From the NCBI GenBank assembly GCA_004431415.1, contig QPMI01000142.1, forward strand, positions 1 to 64,000: a DNA stretch of 64,000 nucleotides, given 5' to 3'. This document shows, piece after piece, positions 29,956-41,203 of the stretch. The position numbers were made by a program, and so were the translations under genes. The notes under the pieces were generated by a model. It was not told where the DNA came from. It ran no database searches and saw nothing but the letters and a program-made list of their open reading frames with translations. This DNA is from Cyanophora paradoxa. Its lineage: Eukaryota; Glaucocystophyceae; Cyanophorales; Cyanophoraceae. Within the stretch, counting starts at the first letter, position 1. Every line of letters starts with the position of its first letter.

Positions 29956-32900
29956 ATGGAGCCGCCTTCTTCGAGCGGCGGCGGGCTGCCATCCAGGCTG
30001 CTGTACGCACACGGCAAGCGCGTGGCTCGACATCCCTGGTTGGTGCGTCGTGCCTGCGCACGCCGGCACGCAAATGGACAAGACTCGCTGATTTGACCGC
30101 TGAGCGCGCCTCGGCCGAGCTTTAGGCTGCGAATGCGCTCTCTCGTCTGGAGTCCACCGCTGATGCCCGCCCGCGCGCAGTGCCTCATTGTGCCTTTCCT
30201 CTCGGTGGCCTGCATCGGCGCCCTGGCCGCCTTCGGCCTCATCCCGCTGCAGTTCGAGTCGGACCCGATCAAGTGCGCCTCCGAGCGCGCTTGGATCCGC
30301 GCGTACGCGAGGCCGACCGCCCGCCTCTCCGCGCGCGGCTCTCCGCAGCCTGTGGGTCCCCTCGGACGGCGAGACGCTCGGCGAGAAGGAGTTCTTCGAT
30401 GCGCACTTCGGCCCTTTCTTTCGGGTGCAGCAGATCGTGGCGACCAGCACGTTGGGGGGCGACGTGCTCGACCCGCGCGTCCTCCTCCCACTCCTCGACC
30501 TGCAGGCGCGCGCGCGCGGATTTCAAACGCGTCCGCCGAGCCGCAGCTGAGCTTCGTTCGCGCAGGAGCGCATCCAGGCGCTGACAGTGGAGCACGAGGG
30601 GTCGCGCGTGGGGCTGGCCGACCTCTGCCACCGGCCCGTCGCCGGCCGCGGCTGCCTCGTCCTCTCGCCCATCGACTTCTGGGCGGATGGGCCCTCCATC
30701 AACCGCACCCGCCTCCTCCAGGACCCCGACATCCACAGGCGCGCAGCACGCGTACCCCCCCGCAGCTCACCCCCCCGCGCGGTCTGATTCCGTACCCCAG
30801 GACGGCCTCCTGCATCCCCTCACCCGGCGTGCCCCTCCCTTGCCAGGGTACGCGCTCCTCCCCGCCATCCTTCCCCCCCTGTACCCGACACCCTCCCCCA
30901 GGCACGCTCGGCCAGCCCATCCTCGTCAAGGTACCCGTACCCCCCTCCCGCACCCCCCCACCCGCACCCTCCTGCCTACCCCCCTGTGCAGGCCGTGCTG
31001 GGAGCGGTGGAGCGGGGCGCGGGGGGCCTCCTGGCCTCCGCCGGCGCCGGCGTCTTGACTTTCCTCCTCGACAACGCGTGCGCATGCACCGCGCAGCCGG
31101 CCCCGAGAGCCCGCGCCTGCTCGCTCAGGGCCGCCCGCCCCCGTCCCGCAGGCCGGATCGGCGGGGGGCGGCGGGGGCGTGGGAGGCGGCGTTCCTGGTG
31201 GAGGCGGCGCGCGCACGGGACGACCCGGCGGCCCCCTTCTCCCTCGCCTTCTCCGCCGAGGCCCGCCCCGCCCCGCCCCCCCCCCCGCCCCGCCCTTCTT
31301 AGAAGACATTGCTCGCTTCTCCGTGGCCCCGCCGCCGCCGCCGCCGCCGCCGCCGCGCGCCCTGACGCGCACCCTCCCTCCCGCCCTGCCCTGCCCCGCC
31401 CTGCCGCGCCGCGCAGCGCTCGGTCGAGGACGAGCTGGGGCGGATGAACGGGAGCGGCGGGCTGCGCGCCGCGGCCGGCGCCTCCTTCGCCGCCATGCTC
31501 CTCTACGTCGCCTTCGCCCTCTCCGGCCGGTGCGCGCAGCGTCGTCCCCTTGAGCTTCGACCCAGCATCAGCAGTCTTGCGCCGTATCTAGAGCATTAAC
31601 GGTTCAACATTAGCAGTCTCGTGCCGTATCTAAAGTTTAACTTATCCTTCTCATCACATTCGCTTTCTTTCGTCCATCCTCGATCGCGAGCTGAGTGGGG
31701 CTCGCCCCCCTCGCCCCTCCCGCCGCGCCCCCCGCGCAGGCCGTTCGACGTGCTCTTCTCGCGGGCGCTTCTGGCTGGGGCGGGAGTGGCGGCGGTCGCC
31801 GCCTCCGCCGCCACCGGCCTCCTCCTCTGCGCCGCCGCCGGCGTCAAGATAACCCCCATCATCTCCCAGGCACGGCCCCCCGCCCGCCCGCTTCCGATGG
31901 CCCCGCGCGAGCTCTACCTTCGGCTTGGGCGATACTAGCTAGCTTGGGGTCCGCCCTCGCCCTCCCCTCGCCCTGGGTTCGAGCGGGCCGGCGGCCGCCT
32001 GCAGGTCCTCCCCTTCTTTCTGCTGGCGATCGGCGTCGACAACATGTTCGTCCTGGTCCGCCCCGCCCCGCCGCGCCCCTCCCCGGCCCGGAACCCGGGC
32101 AGCGACGTGGAATTGGCGCGTGGCGGGCGCAGGTGCACGCGATGGACCGGGCGGCCGGCTCCGACCCCGGCGACCGCCTCGCCGCCGCGCTCGTGCGCGC
32201 CCTGCCCCGCTCCGCCCGGCTCCGCCCCGATCTGGCCCACGGGCGGACAGGGCGAGGTGGGCCCCTCCATAGTGCTGGCGGCCCTCGCCGAGTGCCTTGC
32301 CTTTGCCATCGGTCCGCCCCGCCCCACCCCGCCCATCACGCCCCTTTCTTCCTCCGCCCCTCGACTGGCTTCTTCTTCCCCAGGCGCCGCAACCCGCATC
32401 CCGGCCCTCTCGGTGCCCGCCCTCCCCCCACCCCCCCCCCCCCTCTTACCCCCCCCCCCACCCCCCCTCCCTCCCTCGCGGCTCGCCCCCGAGCTTGCCG
32501 GCGGCAGGCGCTGTGCCTGATGGCGGGCGTCGCCGTCCTCGTCGACCTTGGCTTCCAGGTGCGGCCTGCACCGCCGCCCGGCATGAACGGAGAATATATA
32601 GGGGAGCCCTCCAGGCCCTAGCTTTGTCTTAACGCCCTTACGCCCTAACGCCTCTCTTCGCGTCTCTAACGACTCTCTTAGCGTCTCTAACGCTTCTCTT
32701 AGCGTCTCTAACGCTTCTTTTGGCTTCTCTAATGCCTCTCTTGTAATTAGCGTCTCTAACGCCTCTGTTAGCGTCTCGTACGCTTTTCTTAGCTTCTCAA
32801 ATGCCTCTCGTATATTTAGCATCTCTAACACTCTCTTCACGTCTCTAAAGCCTCTTTTAGCATCTCTAACGCCTCTCTTAGTGTCGCGCGGAGGCTCTCT

Positions 32901-35900
32901 TAGGATGGGGGAGCCTTAGGGCCCCGTCTTCGTCTTAACGCCTCTAATGCCTCTCTTAGCGCTTAGGCCCAGCCGACTCTCCCAGCCCAGCTACGTGGGG
33001 GTGGGCAGGACGCTGATGGGGGTGGCGGGGGCAGCTGACGGCCTTCGCCGCGGCGGCCGTCCTCGACGCCCGCCGCCTCGACGTGCGGTCTTCCCCGGCC
33101 CCCACGCGCCCTCCACCCCGCCGCCCTCTCACTCTGCCTGCAGGCGGGGCGGCTGGACGTCTTCTTCTGCTGCCGCTCGCGCCGCGCCGAGCTCGACTAC
33201 CTCCCCATCGCCGGCCCCGACGAGCCCACGGGGTCCGCGCGTTTCAATTTCTCCGCGCCTCGAGAAAAGGGAGCGCCTCGCCGCCGCTTGTCGAAGGGAA
33301 GCTCGCCTAGCGCCTCGGCCACCCCCACGGGGCACCTAGCTCCCCGTCTCCTTCCTAGCACCGGCCTCGACGGGCCGGGGTTTGAGGGCGCCCCGCAGTC
33401 CGCCCGGCTCCTGCCGCAGCTCCCAGCGTCCTAGATCTTCAGCGCCGCTCCCTCTTCGGCTCCCCTAGATACGCCGCTCGCAATTTCGGCCAGCTGCAAG
33501 AAGTCCATAGTTCCTTCCTCCCATAACCGAGGGCGGAGCGGCAGGTACGGCGGGGAGGGGGCCGGCGAGGACGCCGCCATCGAGGCCCACGAGGTCCGCC
33601 CGCGCGCCCGGCGCCCCGCCCCGCTTCAAATCCCCTCCGCCCCGCCCCGCCCCGGCCCCCGCCCCTTCCCCTTCGATCCCGACGGGGGCGCGCAGGCGTG
33701 CATGTGGCGGGGGCGCGACACCGGCCGCGGCCCGCGCCTCGTGCGGCCCCTCCTTCGCCGCCTCGTCGCCCCCCTCGTCCTCCACCCGGTACCCCCTTCC
33801 TTCCGGGAGCCCAGTACCCCCCGCCCCGCCAACGCGCTTAACGGCCCCCAGGTCGGGTCGTGGGTGGCGACGGGGGTACCCCTGCTCCTCGCAGCGCTCT
33901 CGCTCTGGGCGGCCTGGGGACTGCCCCTGGGCCTGGACCCCCGCGTACCCCTCCCCTCCGACTCGTACCTCATCCCTTACTTCGCCGCGTGCGCTCCCCG
34001 CGCGCCGCGCTGCGGTACCCCCTCCTCATTCCCCCCAGGCTCGAGCGCTTTGTCGACGTCGGCCCGCCGCTCTACGCCGTAACGCGGGCGCGCCCGAACC
34101 CCACTCCCCATTGCGCTCTATGCCTTCTGACCTTCCCCCCCCCCCCCCCCCCCCTCCCTCCCCACCTTCAGGGCGGGGAGTACGCGAGCCGGGCCGGCCA
34201 GGACGCCCTTGAGCGCCTCAAGAACGGCCTCGCCGCCCTGTCCCCCGAGGCGCGAATCCCGTACCCCTTTTGAATCTTTTCCATTCCAATTCTGTACCCC
34301 GCAGGTTTCCCTCCTGTCTTCTCTTGGTTTGCGGACCTGAAGCGGTGGGCCGCCCTCTGCAAGGGGTACACCCTCGAGGCGCGCCGTACCCCCGGATCCA
34401 CCCGCCCCACTCCACCCCACCCGCCCTCTCACTCGGCCGCCGGCCCGGAGCAGGAGGGTCGCTACGTCCCCGAGGCGAGCTTCGGTTTCTGGCTCCGTGA
34501 GGTGCGCGCCGCGCCGCTTCGAATTCGGCCCCGCCCGGATCCGAGCCCTTCTCCCTCCCCGGCAGTTCCTCGCGTCGCCGCTCGAGGACGCCTGCTGCGC
34601 CCAGCGGGGCCTCTGCGGGGCCCCCTACGCCCAGGACGTCTGGTGCGGGCTCTGTTCACGTGTCGGACCGCAAGAGCCCCGCCCGCCCGCCCGGCCGCGT
34701 GATCCTGACGCGCCGGCCTGCAGGTTCGACCCGGCGACGGGCCTCCCCGGCGCCTCCCGTCTGCGGTCCTACGTCCAGCCCCTCCGCGGCCAGGCCTGCT
34801 CCCCGGCCCTCTCTGCCTGTACCCGGAATCAGACTCACGGTACCACGGCCCGGGGGGCTGGCGCGCAGGAGGCGTACGTGAATTCCTTCCGGCGCATCCA
34901 TGGGGCTGTGCCGGGCCTGGCCCTCCCCGTTCCCTCCGCCTCCCCCGCCCCCTTCTCCGCCTTCGCGTACTCCGTCTTCTTCGTCTTCTACGAGGTGCGC
35001 GAGCGAGTGCTCGAATCCCGGTGGGGCCCATTTCGGTTCTTTTTCCCTTCGCGACGTCCGCCGCAGCAATATGCGTCCATCGAGAGGCGACTGGCCGCCT
35101 GCATCGCCCTCGCCACCGGTACCCCCCTACCACCCACGCCCCCCTCCTCTCACCCGGGCGCAGGGGCGGTGGGCGCGACGGCAGCGGCAGTGCTGGGGAG
35201 CGCGCGGGCGGGCGCGCTGGTGGCCCTCGCCGTCGGCATGACCTGCCTCGACCTCCTTGGTGCGCGTGCCCACGTGCACGCCCCTCGGCAGCCCCTGCGC
35301 CCCCCTCACGCGCGGCCGTCCAACGCAGGGGCGATGCGGCTGCTGGGGATCCCCCTCAACGCCGTGTCCCTCTGCAACGCCGTCCTCGCCTGCGGCCTCG
35401 CCGTCGGCGCGCCCCCGCCCCCGCCCCGCCCCGCCCCTCGCTTTTTATTCAAGGCGCCCGCTCGGGCCCGCCCCGCGCCTCTCCGGGCCCGATTTGTCTT
35501 TCTCGGCTTCTTGACCTTGCCTTCTTCTTCGCCTCGCCCCTCACTCCGGTTCGAATTCCGCGGCGCAGAGTTCGCGGTGCACATCGCGCGGGCGTTCCTT
35601 CGGGCGGGGGGCCCCTCCCGCCCGGCCCGCGCCCGCGCCGCCCTCCTCGGCGTCGGCGCCAGGTGCGAATATGCCCGCCTGATAGCTAGACCTCGCCCGC
35701 CCGTCCTTCGTAGCCAGAACTCGCACCTGCTCGCCCTTGGTTCTTGCATGCGCAACTCCGCGGCTGGCTTCGAGCTCTGACGCACGCGGGGCGGGCGGGG
35801 CGTGGGCAGCGTGGTGAGCGGGATCGGGGCCACCAAGCTGCTGGGCGCGGCCGTCCTCGCCGCCGCCCCCTCCCAGCTCTTCTTCACGTGCGCCTTTTAA

Positions 35901-36435
35901 ACTCTCAGTCGCTAAATCTTCCGAAGTTCAGCCTCTTTTTCCAATTAGAGTTTAACGTTTTCAACTTTTTCCAACTCCGCTTAGTTTGGCGTACCCCACC
36001 GGCGCTTCGCGCGGCGGCCGCGCCACCCCGCGCGCCCACCCGGCCCCTTAGCGCCCTCGCGTCTCCTCTGCTAGTCTTTCCTCTCTCTCTCCCCCTCTAG
36101 TTCCAATAAACATTTTGCTCGGATCGGTCGGCAGGCATGAAGGGGTCGCCCCCGCTCCCTCTAGTTCCCCTCGGCCCCTTCAGCTTCATTCCCCCACCAC
36201 GGCTGGCCTTCAGCTGCCAGAGCCTACTTCCTGCAGCGGCGATGCCAAAGGCCGACGCCGACGCCGGGCCGGGCCGGGGCGCATGCGCAGGTACTACTTC
36301 GCGATGCTGGCGGCCCTTGTCGTCGTCGGCCTCGCCCACGCGCTCCTCTTCCTCCCCGCCGCCCTCACCCTCGCCGGGCCCCATCCGAGACCGAGAAGCT
36401 TGGGCCCCCGGCGGCTGAGTGTGCCTGTTATGTAG
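29956..36435 (+). CDS. NPC1-like sterol transporter (Patched/RND superfamily)
   Basis: Exons follow NPC1 from its first Patched-type helix: RLLYAHGKRVARHPWL, FLSVACIGALAAFGLIPLQF, LWVPSDGETLGEKEFFDAHF then GPFFRVQQIVATS, LADLCHRPVAGRGCLVLSPI, VLTFLLDN, SVEDELGRMNGSGGLR, sterol-sensing segments (ALLAGAGVAAVAASAATGLL, PFFLLAIGVDNMFVLV, GPSIVLAALAECLAFAIG, LCLMAGVAVLVDLGF), RLDVFFCC, FSAFAYSVFFVFYEQYASIE, LLGIPLNAVSLCNAVLACGL, EFAVHIARAFL and YYFAMLAALVVVGLAHALLF. NPC1 moves sterol across late-endosome or vacuole membranes. No N-terminal sterol-binding domain is visible upstream. From 33789 on, the gene lies in duplication copy 1. There, missing C bases shift the frame (exon at 34305; tail after LTLAG, ending SVPVM at 36435), while copy 2 reads correctly. 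The true end may therefore be 40130. Confidence 0.8.
32625..32960. repeat. 21-bp minisatellite in an NPC1-like gene intron
   Basis: Units close to TAACGCTTCTCTTAGCGTCTC repeat about 12-15 times with drift. They fill the intron between the exon ending VLVDLGFQ and the exon with TAFAAAAVLDARRLD. Because 21 is a multiple of three, the antisense strand reads as open heptads (LETLREA), which is most likely incidental. Confidence 0.8.
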
Positions 36436-37487
36436 AGGACGATCGCAAGGTCCAGAGGAAGGTCTCAGCTACAGGATACGACTCTCTCGTGAAAATATTA
36501 TGCTTTTGCATTACAGTTGCACACATATGCATGTACACCTACATGAACATAATAGCATACCGCACATTCCCTGAGTGCGAACTAAACTAAATGGTGTGGG
36601 TGATCGTGACTTGTATATATATATATAATTAATGGCATGCGCAACACATCCTAAACGATAAAGAGCGATACTAAGCTTAGAACGAGGCGTCGCGAGGGCC
36701 TGCTCGGCAGCCGCCCAGCCGGCCTCCTCCGCCGCTGCGTCCTCCATCGCCTCGAGGATCTGCACGCGCGCGCCGGAGTCAGCCGCGGAGCGCGCCGGCG
36801 TCGAAGACTCGCCGCACCTCGTCGTCGGCGGCCGCGCCTTCCTCCTCGCCGCTCGCGGACACGTAGTCGGACTGATTCCGGATCGCGTCCAAGAGTGGTT
36901 CGAGGGTATTCGTGTTCGGCGGGATGGCGATGCCGCTGCCCCCGTCGATGGCGGGAGGCCCGTCGGACTGGGGCGACGAGGACTCGAGCCGATTCTGCAT
37001 CGCCTCCAAGATCCGCTCGACCGCATTCGCGTTGGCGTTCTCGGGCGGGACGACCGGCGGGATGCCGACGCCGCTGCCCCGTCGAAGGCCGGAGGCCCGT
37101 CGTCGCCGTCCTCCACGGTCTCCCGGATCTCGGCGAGGAGATCGGACAAGTCGACGACGGTGGTCGGGTCGGTCGACAGGCCGTCGGTCATCTCGCCCGC
37201 GTCGGCGTCATCGCCCTCTCCGCCATACTCGTTCTCGGTCTCCTCGTTGGCCAGCTCGTACGACTTGGTGATGGATTTCAGCTTGCCGAGGAGGTTCTTG
37301 TTTTCCGTGATGACCTGCTTGACCGGGACGATCTCGATGCCCGGCGTGACGCCCTCCTGCCTGCGCACAGAAAGCAGCCGCTGTCAGCTAGCTATAGATT
37401 TCACGCAGCACTTCACGTCCGCGTTCGCGTGCACAGTGCCCCGACCCCCGGCCTCGCGCACCACGGGAGGGCGCGGGTGATGCCGTC
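33789..37487. repeat. Direct duplication, copy 1
   Basis: This 3699-base segment is nearly identical to 37488-41203. It holds the 3' exons of the NPC1-like gene, the intergenic gap and the 3' exons of the next - strand gene. Most differences are shorter homopolymers in copy 1 (for example GTTTCCCTCC against GTTTCCCCTCC, and GGGCCCCATCC against GGGCCCCCATCC), plus rare substitutions such as 33912 G against T in copy 2. Confidence 0.93.
36677..37487 (-). pseudogene. Orphan 3' fragment of the - strand acidic coiled-coil gene
   Basis: This is the copy-1 duplicate of the 3' end of the gene at 40390-46847. It reads VTPGIEIVPVKQVITENKNL as in the complete gene. It then loses frame where copy 2 has one more C (near 37077), and again at the end, where copy 2 reads EQALGDASF. 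At 37487 it stops abruptly and the NPC1-like sequence restarts, so it has no 5' exons. Confidence 0.8.
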
Positions 37488-40130
37488 GTACCCCCTTCCT
37501 TCCGGGAGCCCAGTACCCCCCGCCCCGCCAACGCGCTTAACGGCCCCCAGGTCGGGTCGTGGGTGGCGACGGGGGTACCCCTGCTCCTCGCAGCGCTCTC
37601 GCTCTGGGCGTCCTGGGGACTGCCCCTGGGCCTGGACCCCCGCGTACCCCTCCCCTCCGACTCGTACCTCATCCCTTACTTCGCCGCGTGCGCTCCCCGC
37701 GCGCCGCGCTGCGGTACCCCCTCCTCATTCCCCCCAGGCTCGAGCGCTTTGTCGACGTCGGCCCGCCGCTCTACGCCGTAACGCGGGCGCGCCCGAACCC
37801 CACTCCCCATTGCGCTCTATGCCTTCTGACCTTCCCCCCCCCCCCCCCCCCCCCCCCTCCCTCCCCACCTTCAGGGCGGGGAGTACGCGAGCCGGGCCGG
37901 CCAGGACGCCCTTGAGCGCCTCAAGAACGGCCTCGCCGCCCTGTCCCCCGAGGCGCGAATCCCGTACCCCTTTTGAATCTTTTCCATTCCAATTCTGTAC
38001 CCCGCAGGTTTCCCCTCCTGTCTTCTCTTGGTTTGCGGACCTGAAGCGGTGGGCCGCCCTCTGCAAGGGGTACACCCTCGAGGCGCGCCGTACCCCCGGA
38101 TCCACCCGCCCCACTCCACCCCACCCGCCCTCTCACTCGGCCGCCGGCCCGGAGCAGGAGGGTCGCTACGTCCCCGAGGCGAGCTTCGGTTTCTGGCTCC
38201 GTGAGGTGCGCGCCGCGCCCGCTTCGAATTCGGCCCCGCCCGGATCCGAGCCCTTCTCCCTCCCCGGCAGTTCCTCGCGTCGCCGCTCGAGGACGCCTGC
38301 TGCGCCCAGCGGGGCCTCTGCGGGGCCCCCTACGCCCAGGACGTCTGGTGCGGGCTCTGTTCACGTGTCGGACCGCAAGAGCCCCGCCCGCCCGCCCGGC
38401 CGCGTGATCCTGACGCGCCGGCCTGCAGGTTCGACCCGGCGACGGGCCTCCCCGGCGCCTCCCGTCTGCGGTCCTACGTCCAGCCCCTCCGCGGCCAGGC
38501 CTGCTCCCCGGCCCTCTCTGCCTGTACCCGGAATCAGACTCACGGTACCACGGCCCGGGGGGCTGGCGCGCAGGAGGCGTACGTGAATTCCTTCCGGCGC
38601 ATCCATGGGGCTGTGCCGGGCCTGGCCCTCCCCGTTCCCTCCGCCTCCCCCGCCCCCTTCTCCGCCTTCGCGTACTCCGTCTTCTTCGTCTTCTACGAGG
38701 TGCGCGAGCGAGTGCTCGAATCCCGGTGGGGCCCATTTCGGTTCTTTTTCCCTTCGCGACGTCCGCCGCAGCAATATGCGTCCATCGAGAGGCGACTGGC
38801 CGCCTGCATCGCCCTCGCCACCGGTACCCCCCTACCACCCACGCCCCCCTCCTCTCACCCGGGCGCAGGGGCGGTGGGCGCGACGGCAGCGGCAGTGCTG
38901 GGGAGCGCGCGGGCGGGCGCGCTGGTGGCCCTCGCCGTCGGCATGACCTGCCTCGACCTCCTTGGTGCGCGTGCCCACGTGCACGCCCCTCGGCAGCCCC
39001 TGCGCCCCCCTCACGCGCGGCCGTCCAACGCAGGGGCGATGCGGCTGCTGGGGATCCCCCTCAACGCCGTGTCCCTCTGCAACGCCGTCCTCGCCTGCGG
39101 CCTCGCCGTCGGCGCGCCCCCGCCCCCGCCCCGCCCCGCCCCTCGCTTTTTATTCAAGGCGCCCGCTCGGGCCCGCCCCGCGCCTCTCCGGGCCCGATTT
39201 GTCTTTCTCGGCTTCTTGACCTTGCCTTCTTCTTCGCCTCGCCCCTCACTCCGGTTCGAATTCCGCGGCGCAGAGTTCGCGGTGCACATCGCGCGGGCGT
39301 TCCTTCGGGCGGGGGGCCCCTCCCGCCCGGCCCGCGCCCGCGCCGCCCTCCTCGGCGTCGGCGCCAGGTGCGAATATGCCCGCCTGATAGCTAGACCTCG
39401 CCCGCCCGTCCTTCGTAGCCAGAACTCGCACCTGCTCGCCCTTGGTTCTTGCATGCGCAACTCCGCGGCTGGCTTCGAGCTCTGACGCACGCGGGGCGGG
39501 CGGGGCGTGGGCAGCGTGGTGAGCGGGATCGGGGCCACCAAGCTGCTGGGCGCGGCCGTCCTCGCCGCCGCCCCCTCCCAGCTCTTCTTCACGTGCGCCT
39601 TTTAAACTCTCAGTCGCTAAATCTTCCGAAGTTCAGCCTCTTTTTCCAATTAGAGTTTAACGTTTTCAACTTTTTCCAACTCCGCTTAGTTTGGCGTACC
39701 CCACCGGCGCTTCGCGCGGCGGCCGCGCCACCCCGCGCGCCCACCCGGCCCCTTAGCGCCCTCGCGTCTCCTCTGCTAGTCTTTCCTCTCTCTCTCCCCC
39801 TCTAGTTCCAATAAACATTTTGCTCGGATCGGTCCGGCCAGGCATGAAGGGGGTCGCCCCCCGCTCCCTCTAGTTCCCCCTCGGCCCCTTCAGCTTCATT
39901 CCCCCACCACGGCTGGCCTTCAGCTGCCAGAGCCTACTTCCTGCAGCGGCGATGCCAAAGGCCGACGCCGACGCCGGGCCGGGCCGGGGCGCATGCGCAG
40001 GTACTACTTCGCGATGCTGGCGGCCCTTGTCGTCGTCGGCCTCGCCCACGCGCTCCTCTTCCTCCCCGCCGCCCTCACCCTCGCCGGGCCCCCATCCGAG
40101 ACCGAGAAGCTTGGGCCCCCCGGCGGCTGA
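37488..40130 (+). pseudogene. 3' half of the NPC1-like gene without a 5' end
   Basis: The exons repeat the NPC1-like C-terminal half (WVATGVPLLLAALSLWA ... SPPVFSWFADLKRWAALC ... HALLFLPAALTLAG) and end PPSETEKLGPPGG at 40130. Reading frames are intact here, unlike in copy 1. As arranged it has no start. If the duplication is an assembly error, these are the true last exons of the gene that starts at 29956. One intron (37953-38007) is GC-AG. Confidence 0.75.
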
Positions 40131-41203
40131 GTGTGCCTGTTATGTAGAGGACGATCGCAAGGTCCAGAGGAAGGTCTCAGCTACAGGATACGACTCTCTC
40201 GTGAAAATATTATGCTTTTGCATTACAGTTGCACACATATGCATGTACACCTACATGAACATAATAGCATACCGCACATTCCCTGAGTGCGAACTAAACT
40301 AAATGGTGTGGGGTGATCGTGACTTGTATATATATATATAATTAATGGCATGCGCAACACATCCTAAACGATAAAGAGCGATACTAAGCTTAGAACGAGG
40401 CGTCGCCGAGGGCCTGCTCGGCAGCCGCCCAGCCGGCCTCCTCCGCCGCTGCGTCCTCCATCGCCTCGAGGATCTGCACGCGCGCGCCGGAGTCAGCCGC
40501 GGAGCGCGCCGGCGTCGAAGACTCGCCGCACCTCGTCGTCGGCGGCCGCGCCTTCCTCCTCGCCGCTCGCGGACACGTAGTCGGACTGATTCCGGATCGC
40601 GTCCAAGAGTGGTTCGAGGGTATTCGTGTTCGGCGGGATGGCGATGCCGCTGCCCCCGTCGATGGCGGGAGGCCCGTCGGACTGGGGCGACGAGGACTCG
40701 AGCCGATTCTGCATCGCCTCCAAGATCCGCTCGACCGCATTCGCGTTGGCGTTCTCGGGCGGGACGACCGGCGGGATGCCGACGCCGCTGCCCCCGTCGA
40801 AGGCCGGAGGCCCGTCGTCGCCGTCCTCCACGGTCTCCCGGATCTCGGCGAGGAGATCGGACAAGTCGACGACGGTGGTCGGGTCGGTCGACAGGCCGTC
40901 GGTCATCTCGCCCGCGTCGGCGTCATCGCCCTCTCCGCCATACTCGTTCTCGGTCTCCTCGTTGGCCAGCTCGTACGACTTGGTGATGGATTTCAGCTTG
41001 CCGAGGAGGTTCTTGTTTTCCGTGATGACCTGCTTGACCGGGACGATCTCGATGCCCGGCGTGACGCCCTCCTGCCTGCGCACAGAAAGCAGCCGCTGTC
41101 AGCTAGCTATAGATTTCACGCAGCACTTCACGTCCGCGTTCGCGTGCACAGTGCCCCGACCCCCGGCCTCGCGCACCACGGGAGGGCGCGGGTGATGCCG
41201 TCG
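37488..41203. repeat. Direct duplication, copy 2
   Basis: This second copy of the 33789-37487 segment is 16-17 bases longer through extra homopolymer bases. It begins exactly with GTACCCCCTTCCTTCCGGGA. On its right it continues into the body of the - strand gene without a break. It keeps both reading frames intact, so it looks like the better-quality or ancestral copy. Confidence 0.93.

Noticed and set aside
31935-32840. - strand 300-residue frame with LETLREA heptads
   Set aside because: It runs antisense through NPC1-like exons and an intronic minisatellite; no start, splice signals or independent domain support it.
32625-32960. CRISPR-like array
   Set aside because: Units are contiguous 21-mers without spacers, inside a eukaryotic intron.
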